NCBI GenBank assembly: GCA_900315665.1
Contig: OMZX01000018.1
Coordinates: forward strand, 1-35,428
DNA length: 35,428 bases
DNA from: an uncultured Eubacteriales bacterium
Lineage (GTDB): Bacteria > Bacillota > Clostridia > Lachnospirales > Lachnospiraceae
Direction: 5' to 3'
The notes below the pieces were generated by a model, which was not told where the DNA came from, did no database searches, and saw only the letters and a program-made list of their open reading frames with translations. Made by a program: the position numbers and the translations under genes. This document shows, piece after piece, positions 20,792-29,833 of this stretch; within the stretch, counting starts at the first letter, position 1, and each line of letters opens with the position of its first letter.

Positions 20792-22354
20792 ATGGAACTA
20801 TTAATAAACCTGGGAGGCACTGACGATACGTTTCTTATTCGTTGGTTTCTGCTGCTCATCGTCGGTACTGTCATCGTGACCGTCATCGCCGGTCTCTGTC
20901 TCACCCGCTGGCGCTGGAAGCTGCACCGCGTGTACTTCCTCGTGGTGCTTTGGTTCGGCCTGTTCTATATGGCCGTTTTCTCGCCACTTTCCGCGCCCGA
21001 CGAAGTCGTCCATTTCGTGACCGCTTACGAGCTTTCTGATCGTCTAATGCTTACACCAGCGCGCGACAGTGATGATCATATCCGGATCCGTGCAGAGGAT
21101 GAATATATCGTGAACTGGCCCGGGGACAATGACCCGACGAAGGCCACAGTTCTTGGTATGACACTTGACCGCGCAGTGTATGAAGAACTCCATGAACATG
21201 GACTTTTCAAGATGACCCGTCAGGGCATGGATGTGACCTGGCAGGTACCGGCGGTGACAACACCGCTCGCGTATCTGTGCCCTGCTGTAGGCATTAGCCT
21301 CGCAAGACTTCTCCATATGAGCTGCTTCGGGCTTCTCTTTATGGGGCGGCTCATGAATCTTCTGCTGTTTACGATTCTCGGGACACTTGCCGTGAAGCGC
21401 ATGCCCATCGGGCGGATGGTCGTTTTCGTGCTGTCGCTCTTCCCGATGACGCTCGAGCTTGCGGCGTCGTATTCCTATGACGCCTTTTTACTTCCGCTTG
21501 CCTTCACGCTGATTTCGGAGGTGCTCAGGCTTTCTTATACGGAGCGGGATATTCGGGTTTCTGACGCGGTACGGCTTTCCATCCTTGCTGTACTTTTGGC
21601 GCCCTGCAAGATGATCTATGCGACTCTTTTCCTGCTGTGCCTGATGATCGCACCGCGGAAATTCGGCAGTGATCACACTTATATTCGAAATTACATCCTT
21701 GCGATTCTTCTCATCGACGTCATGATCGTCGGTTCGATCCTTCTTGTTAACTTCCGCGAGTTCTTCCGCTATGTAAACACAACAGGCACCGTCGCGCCGG
21801 AGCTTGATTCCGAGGGCAATGTCCAGACGGTGGTTTACCACGACCTCATGGAGCTCGTCCGCGACAAAACGCTCATTTTCCGCGTGATCCGGAACTCCTT
21901 CCAGATCCTCGGCGGCGAATACCTCGGCACCACCGTCGGCATGTGGCTGTCCGCCATGGACCGAAGCCTCGGTGCACCAGTGTGGATGTGCATCCTCTTC
22001 TGGACACTCCTTCTTGTGGCGGCTATCGCACCGGACTACGATGAACCATCCCTCGGCATCACCCGCCGCCTGCTGATGCTTGCCACCGGCCTCCTGACCG
22101 GGCTGCTCCTTTTCGTCAGCATGTTCACCGCCTACACCCCGAAGGACACCTGGTATATCCTCGGCATCCAGGGCCGCTACTTCATCCCCTTCCTGCCACT
22201 GCTTTTACTCCCCTTCCACATTAGCGGCCGCCCCGCAGACCCAATCCTCCGCCGTATCCCGATAATCCAGGTGCAGAATGTGAGCATCATCCTATCCCTC
22301 TGCATGAATATTTATGTACTATGTACAAACTTTTTCACGATTATTAATCGTTAA
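20792..22354 (+). CDS. DUF2142 multi-span membrane protein
   Basis: A 520-residue protein with about 11 helices. After two N-terminal helices, SPLSAPDEVVHFVTAYELSDRL (residues about 65-86) carries the conserved PDE...H motif of DUF2142, and GIQGRYFIPFLPLLLLPF near the end is the second family landmark. The large loop after the first motif faces outside. DUF2142 proteins resemble GT-C glycosyltransferases and cluster with surface-polysaccharide genes; a lipid-sugar-dependent transferase or polymerase role is an inference. The ribosome binding site is weak. It stands alone, followed 15 bases later by a long palindromic element. Confidence 0.87.
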   Translation: MELLINLGGTDDTFLIRWFLLLIVGTVIVTVIAGLCLTRWRWKLHRVYFLVVLWFGLFYMAVFSPLSAPDEVVHFVTAYELSDRLMLTPARDSDDHIRIRAEDEYIVNWPGDNDPTKATVLGMTLDRAVYEELHEHGLFKMTRQGMDVTWQVPAVTTPLAYLCPAVGISLARLLHMSCFGLLFMGRLMNLLLFTILGTLAVKRMPIGRMVVFVLSLFPMTLELAASYSYDAFLLPLAFTLISEVLRLSYTERDIRVSDAVRLSILAVLLAPCKMIYATLFLLCLMIAPRKFGSDHTYIRNYILAILLIDVMIVGSILLVNFREFFRYVNTTGTVAPELDSEGNVQTVVYHDLMELVRDKTLIFRVIRNSFQILGGEYLGTTVGMWLSAMDRSLGAPVWMCILFWTLLLVAAIAPDYDEPSLGITRRLLMLATGLLTGLLLFVSMFTAYTPKDTWYILGIQGRYFIPFLPLLLLPFHISGRPADPILRRIPIIQVQNVSIILSLCMNIYVLCTNFFTIINR

Positions 22355-22368
22355 GAGTGTCACTGTCA

Positions 22369-22575
22369 GGAGGCTGACTGGAATTCCGTGCTGAGGGGCT
22401 TGGAGGGGCACCTGTACGAACATAAAGCCGAAAGTCCCAGCTAGCCGAGGGGCTCAGACGAGGTAAAAAATCGGTGCCCACAAGGCCCGATTTTTTAGGC
22501 CCTAGCGCTAGGACTTTCGAGCAGTGAGGAAGGTGCCCCTCCAAGCCCCTCAGCACGGAGTTCCAGTCAGCCTCC
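22369..22575. repeat. Long palindromic element, copy A (207 bp)
   Basis: Arms 22369-22413 and 22531-22575 pair over 45 bases with one mismatch. The interior starts GTACGAACATAAAGCCGAAA and ends TCGAGCAGTGAGGA. It also has an inner stem (CGAAAGTCC/GGACTTTCG) and a central hairpin AAAAAATCGG/CCGATTTTTT. It shares these blocks, in inverted orientation, with copies at 31568 and 35288. Its position right after the DUF2142 stop also makes it a possible terminator. Confidence 0.85.
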
Positions 22576-22604
22576 GTCCGGGAGTAGGAGAAATGAAAGA
22601 TTCG

Positions 22605-22613
22605 TGTTATACT
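22605..22613 (+). promoter_or_regulatory. Extended -10 promoter of the ABC export permease
   Basis: TGTTATACT (TGn plus TATACT), 24 bases upstream of the ATG at 22637. The -35 region is poor. Confidence 0.45.
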
Positions 22614-22636
22614 AACGGTCATTGGAGTGAACGCAA

Positions 22637-23452
22637 ATGAAAAATCTGATTTTACTGATCCGGGCAATCATCGCGAAGCGCCGGATGATATGGGACCTCG
22701 CGAAGGCCGACTTCCGGAAGCGCTTCGTCGGGTCATACTTCGGCATCATCTGGATGTTTGTCCAGCCGCTCGTGACCGTCTTGATCTATGCAGTGATCTT
22801 CGGCCCGTACGGCTTTAAATCCGCACCGCCGGTTCCGAACACAAGCTATGTGATCTGGCTGATCCCCGGCCTCGTGCCATGGTTCTACTTTTCCGAAAGC
22901 ATGACCCAGCTTACGGGCATCCTCCAGGAATACAACTACCTCGTAAAAAAGGTGGTGTTCCCGGTGGAGCTTCTTCTCATCATCAAGCTCGTGAGCTGCT
23001 TCTTCGTGCATTTCTGCTTCGTCATCATCATGCTGATCGCCTACCTCATATCCGGCCGCATGCCGATGCCAACCTGGATTCAGATCCTGTATTACAGCCT
23101 CTGCGCATCGGTACTCGCGCTCGGCATCGGTTACTTCACGAGTGCCGTCAATGTATTTTTTAAGGATATGCAGACAATCGTAGGCATTGCGATTCAGTTC
23201 GGCATCTGGCTGTGCCCGATTATGTACGACGAGACGCTGTTTACATCCCGCGCGCCGTGGGTCGGGACTGTGCTGAAGATCAACCCGTTTTACTACATCG
23301 TAGCGGGTTATCGTGATTCCATGCTGACGGGCCACTGGTTTTTCGAACGCCCGGGGCTGAGCCTGTACTTCTGGGCTGTTTCGCTTTGCCTTCTTTTCAT
23401 CGGCCTCGCCTTCTTTAAGCGCGTCCGGCCGCACTTTTCGGATGTACTGTAG
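22637..23452 (+). CDS. ABC-2 type polysaccharide export permease (Wzm/TagG-like)
   Basis: A 271-residue permease with six helices. IWDLAKADFRKRFVGSYFGIIWMFVQPLVTVLIYAVIFG at the N-terminus is the classic ABC-2 polysaccharide exporter signature (cytoplasmic helix then helix 1), and GLVPWFYFSESM, VKKVVFPVELL and INPFYYIVAGYRDSML also fit. It would form the channel for an undecaprenyl-linked glycan or teichoic-type polymer. The ATPase (Wzt/TagH) that normally follows is absent: the next genes are plsC and pheA. It must use an ATPase encoded elsewhere or be a remnant. GGAGTG precedes the ATG. Confidence 0.94.
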   Translation: MKNLILLIRAIIAKRRMIWDLAKADFRKRFVGSYFGIIWMFVQPLVTVLIYAVIFGPYGFKSAPPVPNTSYVIWLIPGLVPWFYFSESMTQLTGILQEYNYLVKKVVFPVELLLIIKLVSCFFVHFCFVIIMLIAYLISGRMPMPTWIQILYYSLCASVLALGIGYFTSAVNVFFKDMQTIVGIAIQFGIWLCPIMYDETLFTSRAPWVGTVLKINPFYYIVAGYRDSMLTGHWFFERPGLSLYFWAVSLCLLFIGLAFFKRVRPHFSDVL

Positions 23453-23465
23453 GCCAATTTTTTAG

Positions 23466-23539
23466 TATAATGCTTCCTTCCGTAAAGCCGGTTGCTCTGC
23501 GACTGGGTGAGGCTTACTTCCGGATGGCTTCCTGAAGGA
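23466..23539 (+). promoter_or_regulatory. Possible promoter and structured leader of plsC
   Basis: A perfect TATAAT (23466-23471) begins 14 bases after the permease stop; no good -35 is present. The following leader can fold: TCCTTC (23475) with GAAGGA (23534), CCG with CGG, and GTAAAGCC with GGCTTAC. The fold does not cover the plsC ribosome binding site. Confidence 0.35.
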
Positions 23540-23563
23540 GGCATTGGAAAAAGGAGAAATTTT

Positions 23564-24325
23564 ATGCTGTATGCGATTCATGGTTTTCTGGTGGCGTTTT
23601 TCTTTCTGCTTTACGGCTATTTTCTGGTGCCGAAGGTGAAATCTATCAAGGACGATCGGGAGCGGACGATGTATGCGCTCAAGATCGTACAGAGCAAGCT
23701 GCGCCGGATTCTTAAGGTTTGCAAAGTGAAGTATGATGTCGAGGGAATGGAAAACCTCACCAGCATCCCGAAGGATGAGGGTGTGATGTTTGTCGGAAAT
23801 CATCGCTCCTATTTCGATGTGATTCTTGGCTATACGCTTGTGGACCGGCCGACCGGCTTCGTCGCGAAAACCGAGATGCAGAAGGTAAAGCCGCTTGCCA
23901 TGTGGATGGAGTTTTTACACTGTCTGTTCATCGATCGAGACAATTTGAAGCAGTCTCTTAAGGTGATTTTACAGGCGATCCAATATGTGAAGAAGGGTAC
24001 GTCTATCTGGATCTATCCGGAGGGCACCCGCTCGAAGGGTGAGAGCGAGGAGGATATGCTTCCCTTTAAGGAGGGCTCGTTCAAAATTGCCGAGAAGACC
24101 GGCTGCAAGATCATTCCCGTCGCGATGATCAATACGCGGAAGATCTGGGAGGCGCAGTTCCCGAAGGTAAAGCCTAACCAGCATGTACGCGTTATGATCG
24201 GGAAGCCGATCACCGTTTCTGATATCCCGGAGGAGGAGCGAAAGCACGTCGGGGAATATGTTGAGAACATCGTTCTCGAGGAAATCCGGGAGCTGAAAAA
24301 GAAGGATGTTGCGGAGGAAAAATGA
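23564..24325 (+). CDS. plsC: 1-acyl-sn-glycerol-3-phosphate acyltransferase
   Basis: A 253-residue membrane-bound enzyme that acylates lysophosphatidate to phosphatidate in phospholipid synthesis. One N-terminal helix (about 4-22) anchors it. The catalytic HX4D motif is NHRSYFDV (His80, Asp85); the acceptor-phosphate motif is IYPEGTRSKG, and FKEGSFKIA and IIPVAM follow as expected. Start: ATG 23564 with AAGGAG 7 bases upstream. Its stop directly abuts the pheA start, so the two are co-transcribed, an odd functional pairing. A role for another acyl acceptor cannot be excluded because lysophospholipid acyltransferase paralogues share these motifs. Confidence 0.93.
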   Translation: MLYAIHGFLVAFFFLLYGYFLVPKVKSIKDDRERTMYALKIVQSKLRRILKVCKVKYDVEGMENLTSIPKDEGVMFVGNHRSYFDVILGYTLVDRPTGFVAKTEMQKVKPLAMWMEFLHCLFIDRDNLKQSLKVILQAIQYVKKGTSIWIYPEGTRSKGESEEDMLPFKEGSFKIAEKTGCKIIPVAMINTRKIWEAQFPKVKPNQHVRVMIGKPITVSDIPEEERKHVGEYVENIVLEEIRELKKKDVAEEK

Positions 24326-25483
24326 ATGGATGCGAAGGCAGCAGGCAAAGGAATGTCACTTCTTGAAATCAGAGATCAGCTGGATGTCATTGACAGACAG
24401 CTTACGTCGCTCTATCAGGAGCGCATGGAATACTGCGCGGAGGTCGCGAACATTAAGATAAAAAGTGGAAAGCAGGTGCTCGACGCGAAGCGGGAACAGG
24501 AGAAGCTCGCCGCGGTCGAGAGCTTCGTCGAGAGTGACTTTGACAAGAAGGCGGTACGCGAGCTGTTTTCCCAGATTATGACGATTTCGAGACGCCTTCA
24601 GTTTGGCATCATGACAGAAAACGGGCTTTCCTTTGATATCGGGTTTCAAAAGACGTCCTGCATCCCGGTTGAGGGAAAGAAAGTCGTTTATCAGGGCGTG
24701 CCGGGGGCCTATGCTCATATTGCCGCACTCAGAAGCTTCCCGGAGGGAACAGAGCTTTTTCATGTGAAAACCTGGAAGGATGCACTTGATGAGGTCGCAG
24801 AAGGTAAGGCGGACTATGCCGTGCTGCCAATCGAAAATTCCTCACACGGCGCTGTCACGGATAACTTCGACCTGCTACTTCGCTATCCAACGCTTGCTAT
24901 CGTGCAGGAAATTGACCTCCCGGTACAGCATGCACTTCTTTCGGTAGAAGGCGCAGATATCAAAGGACTCAGGGAGGTATACAGCCACCCGCAGGCCATC
25001 GGCCAGTGCCAGCATTTCTTCGAGACACACCCGTATATCACCCCGGTTTCGGTATTGAACACAGCCGTCGCGGCAGAGCTCGTGTCGGAACGTCAGGACA
25101 AAACCATCGCAGCGCTTTCCTCCGAAGAAGCCGGAAGACTCTATCACCTGTCCGTACTCGAACACGCCGTAAACCAGGAAAAAACCAATACCACCCGCTT
25201 CCTCATCCTCGGCCGGGAGAAAATCTACACCGATGAGGCCACGAAAACCTCCATCTGCTTCGAGACCCAGCATAAGCCCGGTGCACTCTATAACGTCCTT
25301 GGAAACTTCATCTTCAACGACGTCAACATGATCATGCTCCAGTCCCGCCCCATCCCCGAAAAACCCTTCGAATACCGCTTCTTCTGCGACATAGAAGGAA
25401 ACCTCGCAACCCCTAAAATCATCAACGCCCTGAACGGCATGCACACCGAAGTCACAGAATTCAGGATTTTAGGCTGCTACTAA
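24326..25483 (+). CDS. pheA: Bifunctional chorismate mutase / prephenate dehydratase (P-protein)
   Basis: A 385-residue cytoplasmic enzyme converting chorismate to prephenate and then phenylpyruvate for phenylalanine synthesis. Residues about 10-95 are an AroQ-type chorismate mutase (IRDQLDVIDRQL...ERMEYCAEVANIK), about 113-298 the prephenate dehydratase (YQGVPGAYAH, PIENSSHGAV, NTTRFLIL with the catalytic Thr-Arg-Phe), and about 308-380 the ACT regulatory domain. The ACT motif usually written ESRP reads QSRP here. In known enzymes this motif takes part in phenylalanine binding, so feedback may be altered; this is inference. GGAGGA lies about 7 bases upstream. Translation is probably coupled to plsC. 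Confidence 0.96.
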   Translation: MDAKAAGKGMSLLEIRDQLDVIDRQLTSLYQERMEYCAEVANIKIKSGKQVLDAKREQEKLAAVESFVESDFDKKAVRELFSQIMTISRRLQFGIMTENGLSFDIGFQKTSCIPVEGKKVVYQGVPGAYAHIAALRSFPEGTELFHVKTWKDALDEVAEGKADYAVLPIENSSHGAVTDNFDLLLRYPTLAIVQEIDLPVQHALLSVEGADIKGLREVYSHPQAIGQCQHFFETHPYITPVSVLNTAVAAELVSERQDKTIAALSSEEAGRLYHLSVLEHAVNQEKTNTTRFLILGREKIYTDEATKTSICFETQHKPGALYNVLGNFIFNDVNMIMLQSRPIPEKPFEYRFFCDIEGNLATPKIINALNGMHTEVTEFRILGCY

Positions 25484-25490
25484 AACAAAT

Positions 25491-25519
25491 TTGCTTTTCT
25501 ACACATAAAATAATAAAAT
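25491..25519 (+). promoter_or_regulatory. Promoter of the two-component/ABC operon
   Basis: TTGCTT (25491-25496), 17-base spacer, TAAAAT (25514-25519), start near 25526. It lies just after the pheA stop, in an AT-rich 73-base gap. Confidence 0.6.
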
Positions 25520-25556
25520 TGATGTCAGAGTTGAAAAACCAAAAGGAGAGTTCCCT

Positions 25557-26258
25557 ATGGCACAGGTTAATATCTTAGTTGTAGATGATGAGAAGGAAAT
25601 CGCCGACCTCGTCGAGATTTATCTCGTAAGCGACGGCTATAAAGTATTTAAGGCATATAACGCACAGGACGGACTTAAAATTCTCAATGAAGAAGAGATT
25701 CATCTCGTTCTTCTCGACATCATGATGCCCGGTATGAACGGCCTCGAGATGTGCAAGAAGATTCGTGAAAAATCAAATATTCCGGTCATCATGTTGTCTG
25801 CGAAGTCCACAGATCTCGACAAGATCATGGGCCTCACCGGCGGCGCCGATGATTACGTGACGAAGCCCTTTAACCCGCTCGAGCTCACAGCCCGTGTGAA
25901 ATCTCAGCTTCGCCGCTACACCCAGCTGAACCCGAACGCCACCTCCGGCATCACCGGAAACGAAATCACGATCCGCGCGATGACCATCAACAAGGATAAC
26001 CACAAGGTCACCATCGACGGCGAAGACATCAAGCTGACCCCGATTGAGTTCGACATCCTCTACCTCCTTGCCTCCCACCCCGGCAAGGTCTTCTCCACGG
26101 ACGAAATCTTTGAGAAGGTTTGGAACGAAAAGGTTTACGAAGCCAACAATACCGTCATGGTCCACATCCGCCGCCTCCGCGGCAAGATGCGCGAGGATGA
26201 ACGTGAGGACAAGATCATCACGACAGTTTGGGGTGTCGGCTATAAGATTGAGAAATAA
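25557..26258 (+). CDS. OmpR/PhoB-family response regulator (VanR-like)
   Basis: A 233-residue DNA-binding regulator. The receiver domain (1-120) has the acidic pair Asp10/Asp11, phospho-acceptor Asp54 in VLLDIMMPGM, and the conserved Lys in DDYVTKPF. The C-terminal winged helix (about 130-232) shows LTPIEFDILYLLASHPGKVFS and a recognition helix around NNTVMVHIRRLRGK. It is likely phosphorylated by the kinase encoded immediately downstream (stop and start overlap by one base). Probable targets include its own operon. AAGGAG precedes the ATG. Confidence 0.96.
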   Translation: MAQVNILVVDDEKEIADLVEIYLVSDGYKVFKAYNAQDGLKILNEEEIHLVLLDIMMPGMNGLEMCKKIREKSNIPVIMLSAKSTDLDKIMGLTGGADDYVTKPFNPLELTARVKSQLRRYTQLNPNATSGITGNEITIRAMTINKDNHKVTIDGEDIKLTPIEFDILYLLASHPGKVFSTDEIFEKVWNEKVYEANNTVMVHIRRLRGKMREDEREDKIITTVWGVGYKIEK

Positions 26259-27445
26259 TGGACGAGAAAAAGGACAATCGCGGAACCGAACATAACTCCG
26301 GCCGGGGCTACATGCTCCGGCTCCTTTCGCATATTGTCATCGCAACCGTGGTCACTTTGATTCTCGAGGTTTTCCTCGTCACAAACGTCACGAGCATCTC
26401 CGGCTATCTTTACCAAACCGGAAACGATTCACTCGCCGTGCAGCGCTTCGCGTTTGGTTCGACTGTCAGCGTTCTCCTTTTTGTCTTCCTCGGCATCCTG
26501 ATCTTCGCGGTGATCCTGCTGCTTCTTCAGCGGCGGACAGCCCGTGATATTGAGTCCATCCGCCGCGCCGTCGAGCAGATTTCGGACGGCGATCTCACGA
26601 CGAAGCTTGAGGTCAGTGAGGACAGCGAGTTTACAAACATCGCGGCAAACATCGGCCGTATGGAAAACGATATCCGGGCGCTCATTGAAAAGGAGCGGAC
26701 CGCCGAACAATCAAAGACCGACCTCATCACGAATGTTGCCCATGATCTTCGGACACCGCTTACCTCAATCCTCGGCTATCTGGATCTGCTTCGCAAAAAG
26801 AAAAATCTCTCTCCGGAGATGCGGCAGAAATATGTCGACATCGCCTATCAGAAATCGCAGCGCCTGCAGAAGCTCATCGAAGAACTGTTCGGCTTCACGA
26901 AGCTTAGCTACGGCCATGTCAACCTGAACATTAAGGAGCTTGATATCGTCGAGCTCGTGGCACAGCTTCTCGAGGAAAGCTATCCGAATTTTGCGAAAAA
27001 CGGCTTAAGTTATGAGTTCATTTCCAGCAAGGATCATCAGACCATCGAAGCGGATGCCGATCTCCTTGCACGTCTTTTTGATAATCTCATCAACAACGCG
27101 ATCAAATACGGCAAGGAAGGAAAGCGCGTAAATGTCCGCCTCCGGACCGATCAGGATTCTGTCACCGTGAAGATCGTAAACTACGGCTATGTCATCCCCG
27201 AGAAGGAGCTGCCGCTCATTTTCGACAGATTCTACCGGACCGATCATTCCAGGACCAATGCTAACGGCCCGGGCGGTACCGGCTTAGGCCTTGCCATCGT
27301 GAAAAACATCACGGATATGCACCATGGCACCGTATCTGTTGCATCTGATCTTTCGGGTACCGTGTTTACTGTCAAACTGCCGATCCATTACGAAGAGGAA
27401 AAGGAGAAAGAGGATAGCCTTGAACAGGATGGAAAGAGAAAATAA
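26258..27445 (+). CDS. Sensor histidine kinase with HAMP domain (VanS-like)
   Basis: A 395-residue membrane kinase. Two helices (about 20-45 and 69-91) enclose an extracellular loop of only about 23 residues, too small for a classical ligand domain. HAMP is about 92-145, then the HisKA dimerisation helix with phospho-acceptor His162 in VAHDLRTPLTSILG, and the HATPase with N-box NLINNAIKYG and the glycine-rich PGGTGLGLAIV. A short sensing loop suggests detection within the membrane or through a partner, such as the large protein encoded next, which overlaps it by 17 bases. It shares one base with the response regulator gene (TAATG). Confidence 0.95.
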   Translation: MDEKKDNRGTEHNSGRGYMLRLLSHIVIATVVTLILEVFLVTNVTSISGYLYQTGNDSLAVQRFAFGSTVSVLLFVFLGILIFAVILLLLQRRTARDIESIRRAVEQISDGDLTTKLEVSEDSEFTNIAANIGRMENDIRALIEKERTAEQSKTDLITNVAHDLRTPLTSILGYLDLLRKKKNLSPEMRQKYVDIAYQKSQRLQKLIEELFGFTKLSYGHVNLNIKELDIVELVAQLLEESYPNFAKNGLSYEFISSKDHQTIEADADLLARLFDNLINNAIKYGKEGKRVNVRLRTDQDSVTVKIVNYGYVIPEKELPLIFDRFYRTDHSRTNANGPGGTGLGLAIVKNITDMHHGTVSVASDLSGTVFTVKLPIHYEEEKEKEDSLEQDGKRK

Positions 27446-29819
27446 AATAATGAGTTCCAGTGTGTTTACACTGCTCTTTTTTCTCATATTGACATGCCTT
27501 TTTTCGGTTCCGGCTTTTGCGGATACCATCGACCTCAGTGTCACCTACGGCTATCAGAATATTGCAAAGGCAGGCCGCTACCTGCCGCTTTCCATCACCA
27601 TCGAGAATACGGATTCGAAAACCTTTTCCGGCCTCATTCACGTTTACATGGTGGAATCAAAAAACAGTGTCTATGAATATCAGTATCAGAAAACCGTAGA
27701 GGGCGAATCCTCGGATGTTCTGCCGGTGACAGTTTCACTTAGTGCGGGTATCAATCAGATTCTCGTGACAGCGGAGGATCGTGATGGCATCGTACAGGGC
27801 ACGAAGCGAATCGGACTTGATGTAGCCGGTTCAGATGCAGAGCTTATCATTGGACTCCTTTCCGCCAATGCTGACGCGCTTTCATATATGAATGATATCA
27901 GCATGCGGGACGGTATCCTTCGGACGCGGACTGTCGCACTGGATCCGGAGAAGCTGCCGTCGGATGAAACGGCACTTGACCAGCTTGATATCCTCTGTAT
28001 CTCCGACTATACGATGTCCGACATGAAGGAGAATGAAGCAGAAGTCATCCGTCGCTGGATCGACCGGGGCGGCGTGCTGATGCTTGGCACCGGCGCGCTT
28101 GGACAAAAGGCAGTGGAGCCGTATTTTTCTTCCTATCTTCGGGAGGAGCTTGTGCCACGGCTTGCGACACTTGATCCGTCACTTTTTGATGAAGGCAATG
28201 AGAGCAACACGAGTAATGAAGCCTTAAAGCTTATGGCGGCTTCCCTTTCTGTACAGGATGGGCAGGAGCTTTTTGTCGAGGATGGTGAGCCGCTGCTTTC
28301 GGCTGTTGCTGTCGGCGCAGGCCGGATCGTCTTCAGCGGCTTCGATTTTTGTGATATCGAGCGTTATGCTACCGAAAATACAGATTTTGTGGATCAACTC
28401 TTTACAGCAGTGCTCGGTGAAGGGAGGCTCGAACAGCTTTCTGTTTCCGCCTCGGAGAAATCCTTGAAGCAGTACTGGGATATTCAGGAGGTTATGAATA
28501 TGACGGACCTCCGGAAGATTCCACGCCCGGAGCTCTATCTGCTTGTGCTTCTTGTGTATGTTCTGCTCATTGGCCCGGTGCTCTACAGCTATCTTCGTGC
28601 GCATGAGCTGCTTCGGATGTACCGCTCGATGGTCATACTGACTGCTGTTTTCTGCACCGTCATTGTGTATATGATGAGCATGTCGACGCGCTTCAGCGGC
28701 ACTTTCGTGAACTATGTGCGCCGTCTTGATATTTCCGAGCAGAGCGTGGATGAAACAGACTTCATCAATGTCCGTTCGCCGTATCGCGAGACCTATGGCA
28801 TTCCTGTTCGTACCGAGTATTATGTGTATCCGGTTCTCAAGGGCTCGGACTATACCGGCGATATTCAGAATCTTCTTTCAGAGGGGCAGGATTATGCCCA
28901 CACCACCATCGATAATGGCCGTGAGAAAACCAGTATTACAGTAGAAAATACAGAACCCTTCACAGCGCGTTATTTTGAGCTTGATAACAAGATGCCGAAC
29001 ACGATCGGGAGCTTCGACAGTGATTTCCGGGAGTCAGAGGGACAGCTCAAGGGCACGCTTACAAACAACACCGGCTACACGCTTTCTGATGCGGCGTTGA
29101 TTCTGTATGGACGTATCATCCGGCTTGACCGGCTGGAAAACGGCCAGACGGTAGATATCGCGGGCATCGCGCAGGAGATGGTTCCGATTGGCGATGCGGA
29201 CAAGATCGCTATGCGTGTGACGCAGGGTAGCGGCAGAAAGTTTCTTCGGTATTATCTTCAAAATGAACTCGCCGGTTATTTCTCCGGCGCCCGGCTTGTC
29301 GGCTTCCTTCGGGAGGATACAGCGGATTTCACGACGGACACGGCAATCGAGCAGTACGGCATCACGATGGCGGTTGCGTCACTTCCGGTTTCCGGTCCTT
29401 CAGATGGCGTGACGATTCGAAATGCGCTATCGACCGATCCAACCATCGTATCCGGAGGCTTCGATATTGAAACAAACACCATTGCCTCCATGAGCCCGAC
29501 AGTGCTGGCTTATCACTTCGGTGAGACGAATGTCGTCGATGCAATCTCCATCGAAAGCCTGTCCGAGGATGCCTTAAACAACGCTGACAGCATCCGGCAG
29601 GTCCTTCCCTTTAGAGGCTCCTTAAGCTTCCTCAATCAGAAAACAGGCGGCTTCGACGTCATCGATGTCGGTGACGGGCAGTTTGACAGTACAGCGCTTT
29701 CTGACTATCTAAGCAACCAGAATACCCTGACGGTGCGATATGCACCGGAGGATAATCGCGGCAGCATCAGCACACGTCTGTATCTTCCGGTTATGACCGT
29801 CACGAGTCATACAGCCTGA
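27429..29819 (+). CDS. Large secreted/membrane accessory protein of an ABC system (GldG-like arrangement)
   Basis: A protein of about 796 residues. A signal peptide ends at AFA before DTIDLS (residue 31). Residues about 32-365 are extracellular and include a segment like a degenerate glutamine-amidotransferase fold (RRWIDRGGVLMLGTGALG and GAGRIVFSGFDF). Two helices follow (about 368-390 and 398-420), then a second extracellular part of about 375 residues. I do not recognise a named family. Its place between a sensor kinase and an ABC ATPase/permease pair suggests an accessory subunit, comparable in layout to GldG-type proteins. The start is uncertain: ATG 27429 gives a charged n-region, ATG 27450 is the alternative; neither has a strong ribosome binding site. 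Confidence 0.8.
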   Translation: MERENKIMSSSVFTLLFFLILTCLFSVPAFADTIDLSVTYGYQNIAKAGRYLPLSITIENTDSKTFSGLIHVYMVESKNSVYEYQYQKTVEGESSDVLPVTVSLSAGINQILVTAEDRDGIVQGTKRIGLDVAGSDAELIIGLLSANADALSYMNDISMRDGILRTRTVALDPEKLPSDETALDQLDILCISDYTMSDMKENEAEVIRRWIDRGGVLMLGTGALGQKAVEPYFSSYLREELVPRLATLDPSLFDEGNESNTSNEALKLMAASLSVQDGQELFVEDGEPLLSAVAVGAGRIVFSGFDFCDIERYATENTDFVDQLFTAVLGEGRLEQLSVSASEKSLKQYWDIQEVMNMTDLRKIPRPELYLLVLLVYVLLIGPVLYSYLRAHELLRMYRSMVILTAVFCTVIVYMMSMSTRFSGTFVNYVRRLDISEQSVDETDFINVRSPYRETYGIPVRTEYYVYPVLKGSDYTGDIQNLLSEGQDYAHTTIDNGREKTSITVENTEPFTARYFELDNKMPNTIGSFDSDFRESEGQLKGTLTNNTGYTLSDAALILYGRIIRLDRLENGQTVDIAGIAQEMVPIGDADKIAMRVTQGSGRKFLRYYLQNELAGYFSGARLVGFLREDTADFTTDTAIEQYGITMAVASLPVSGPSDGVTIRNALSTDPTIVSGGFDIETNTIASMSPTVLAYHFGETNVVDAISIESLSEDALNNADSIRQVLPFRGSLSFLNQKTGGFDVIDVGDGQFDSTALSDYLSNQNTLTVRYAPEDNRGSISTRLYLPVMTVTSHTA

Positions 29820-29833
29820 TAAGGAGGCGGACA

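Noticed and set aside
24326-25483. T-box or attenuator control upstream of pheA or thrC
   Set aside because: pheA abuts plsC and thrC follows udk by 18 bases, leaving no room; no T-box motif was seen.
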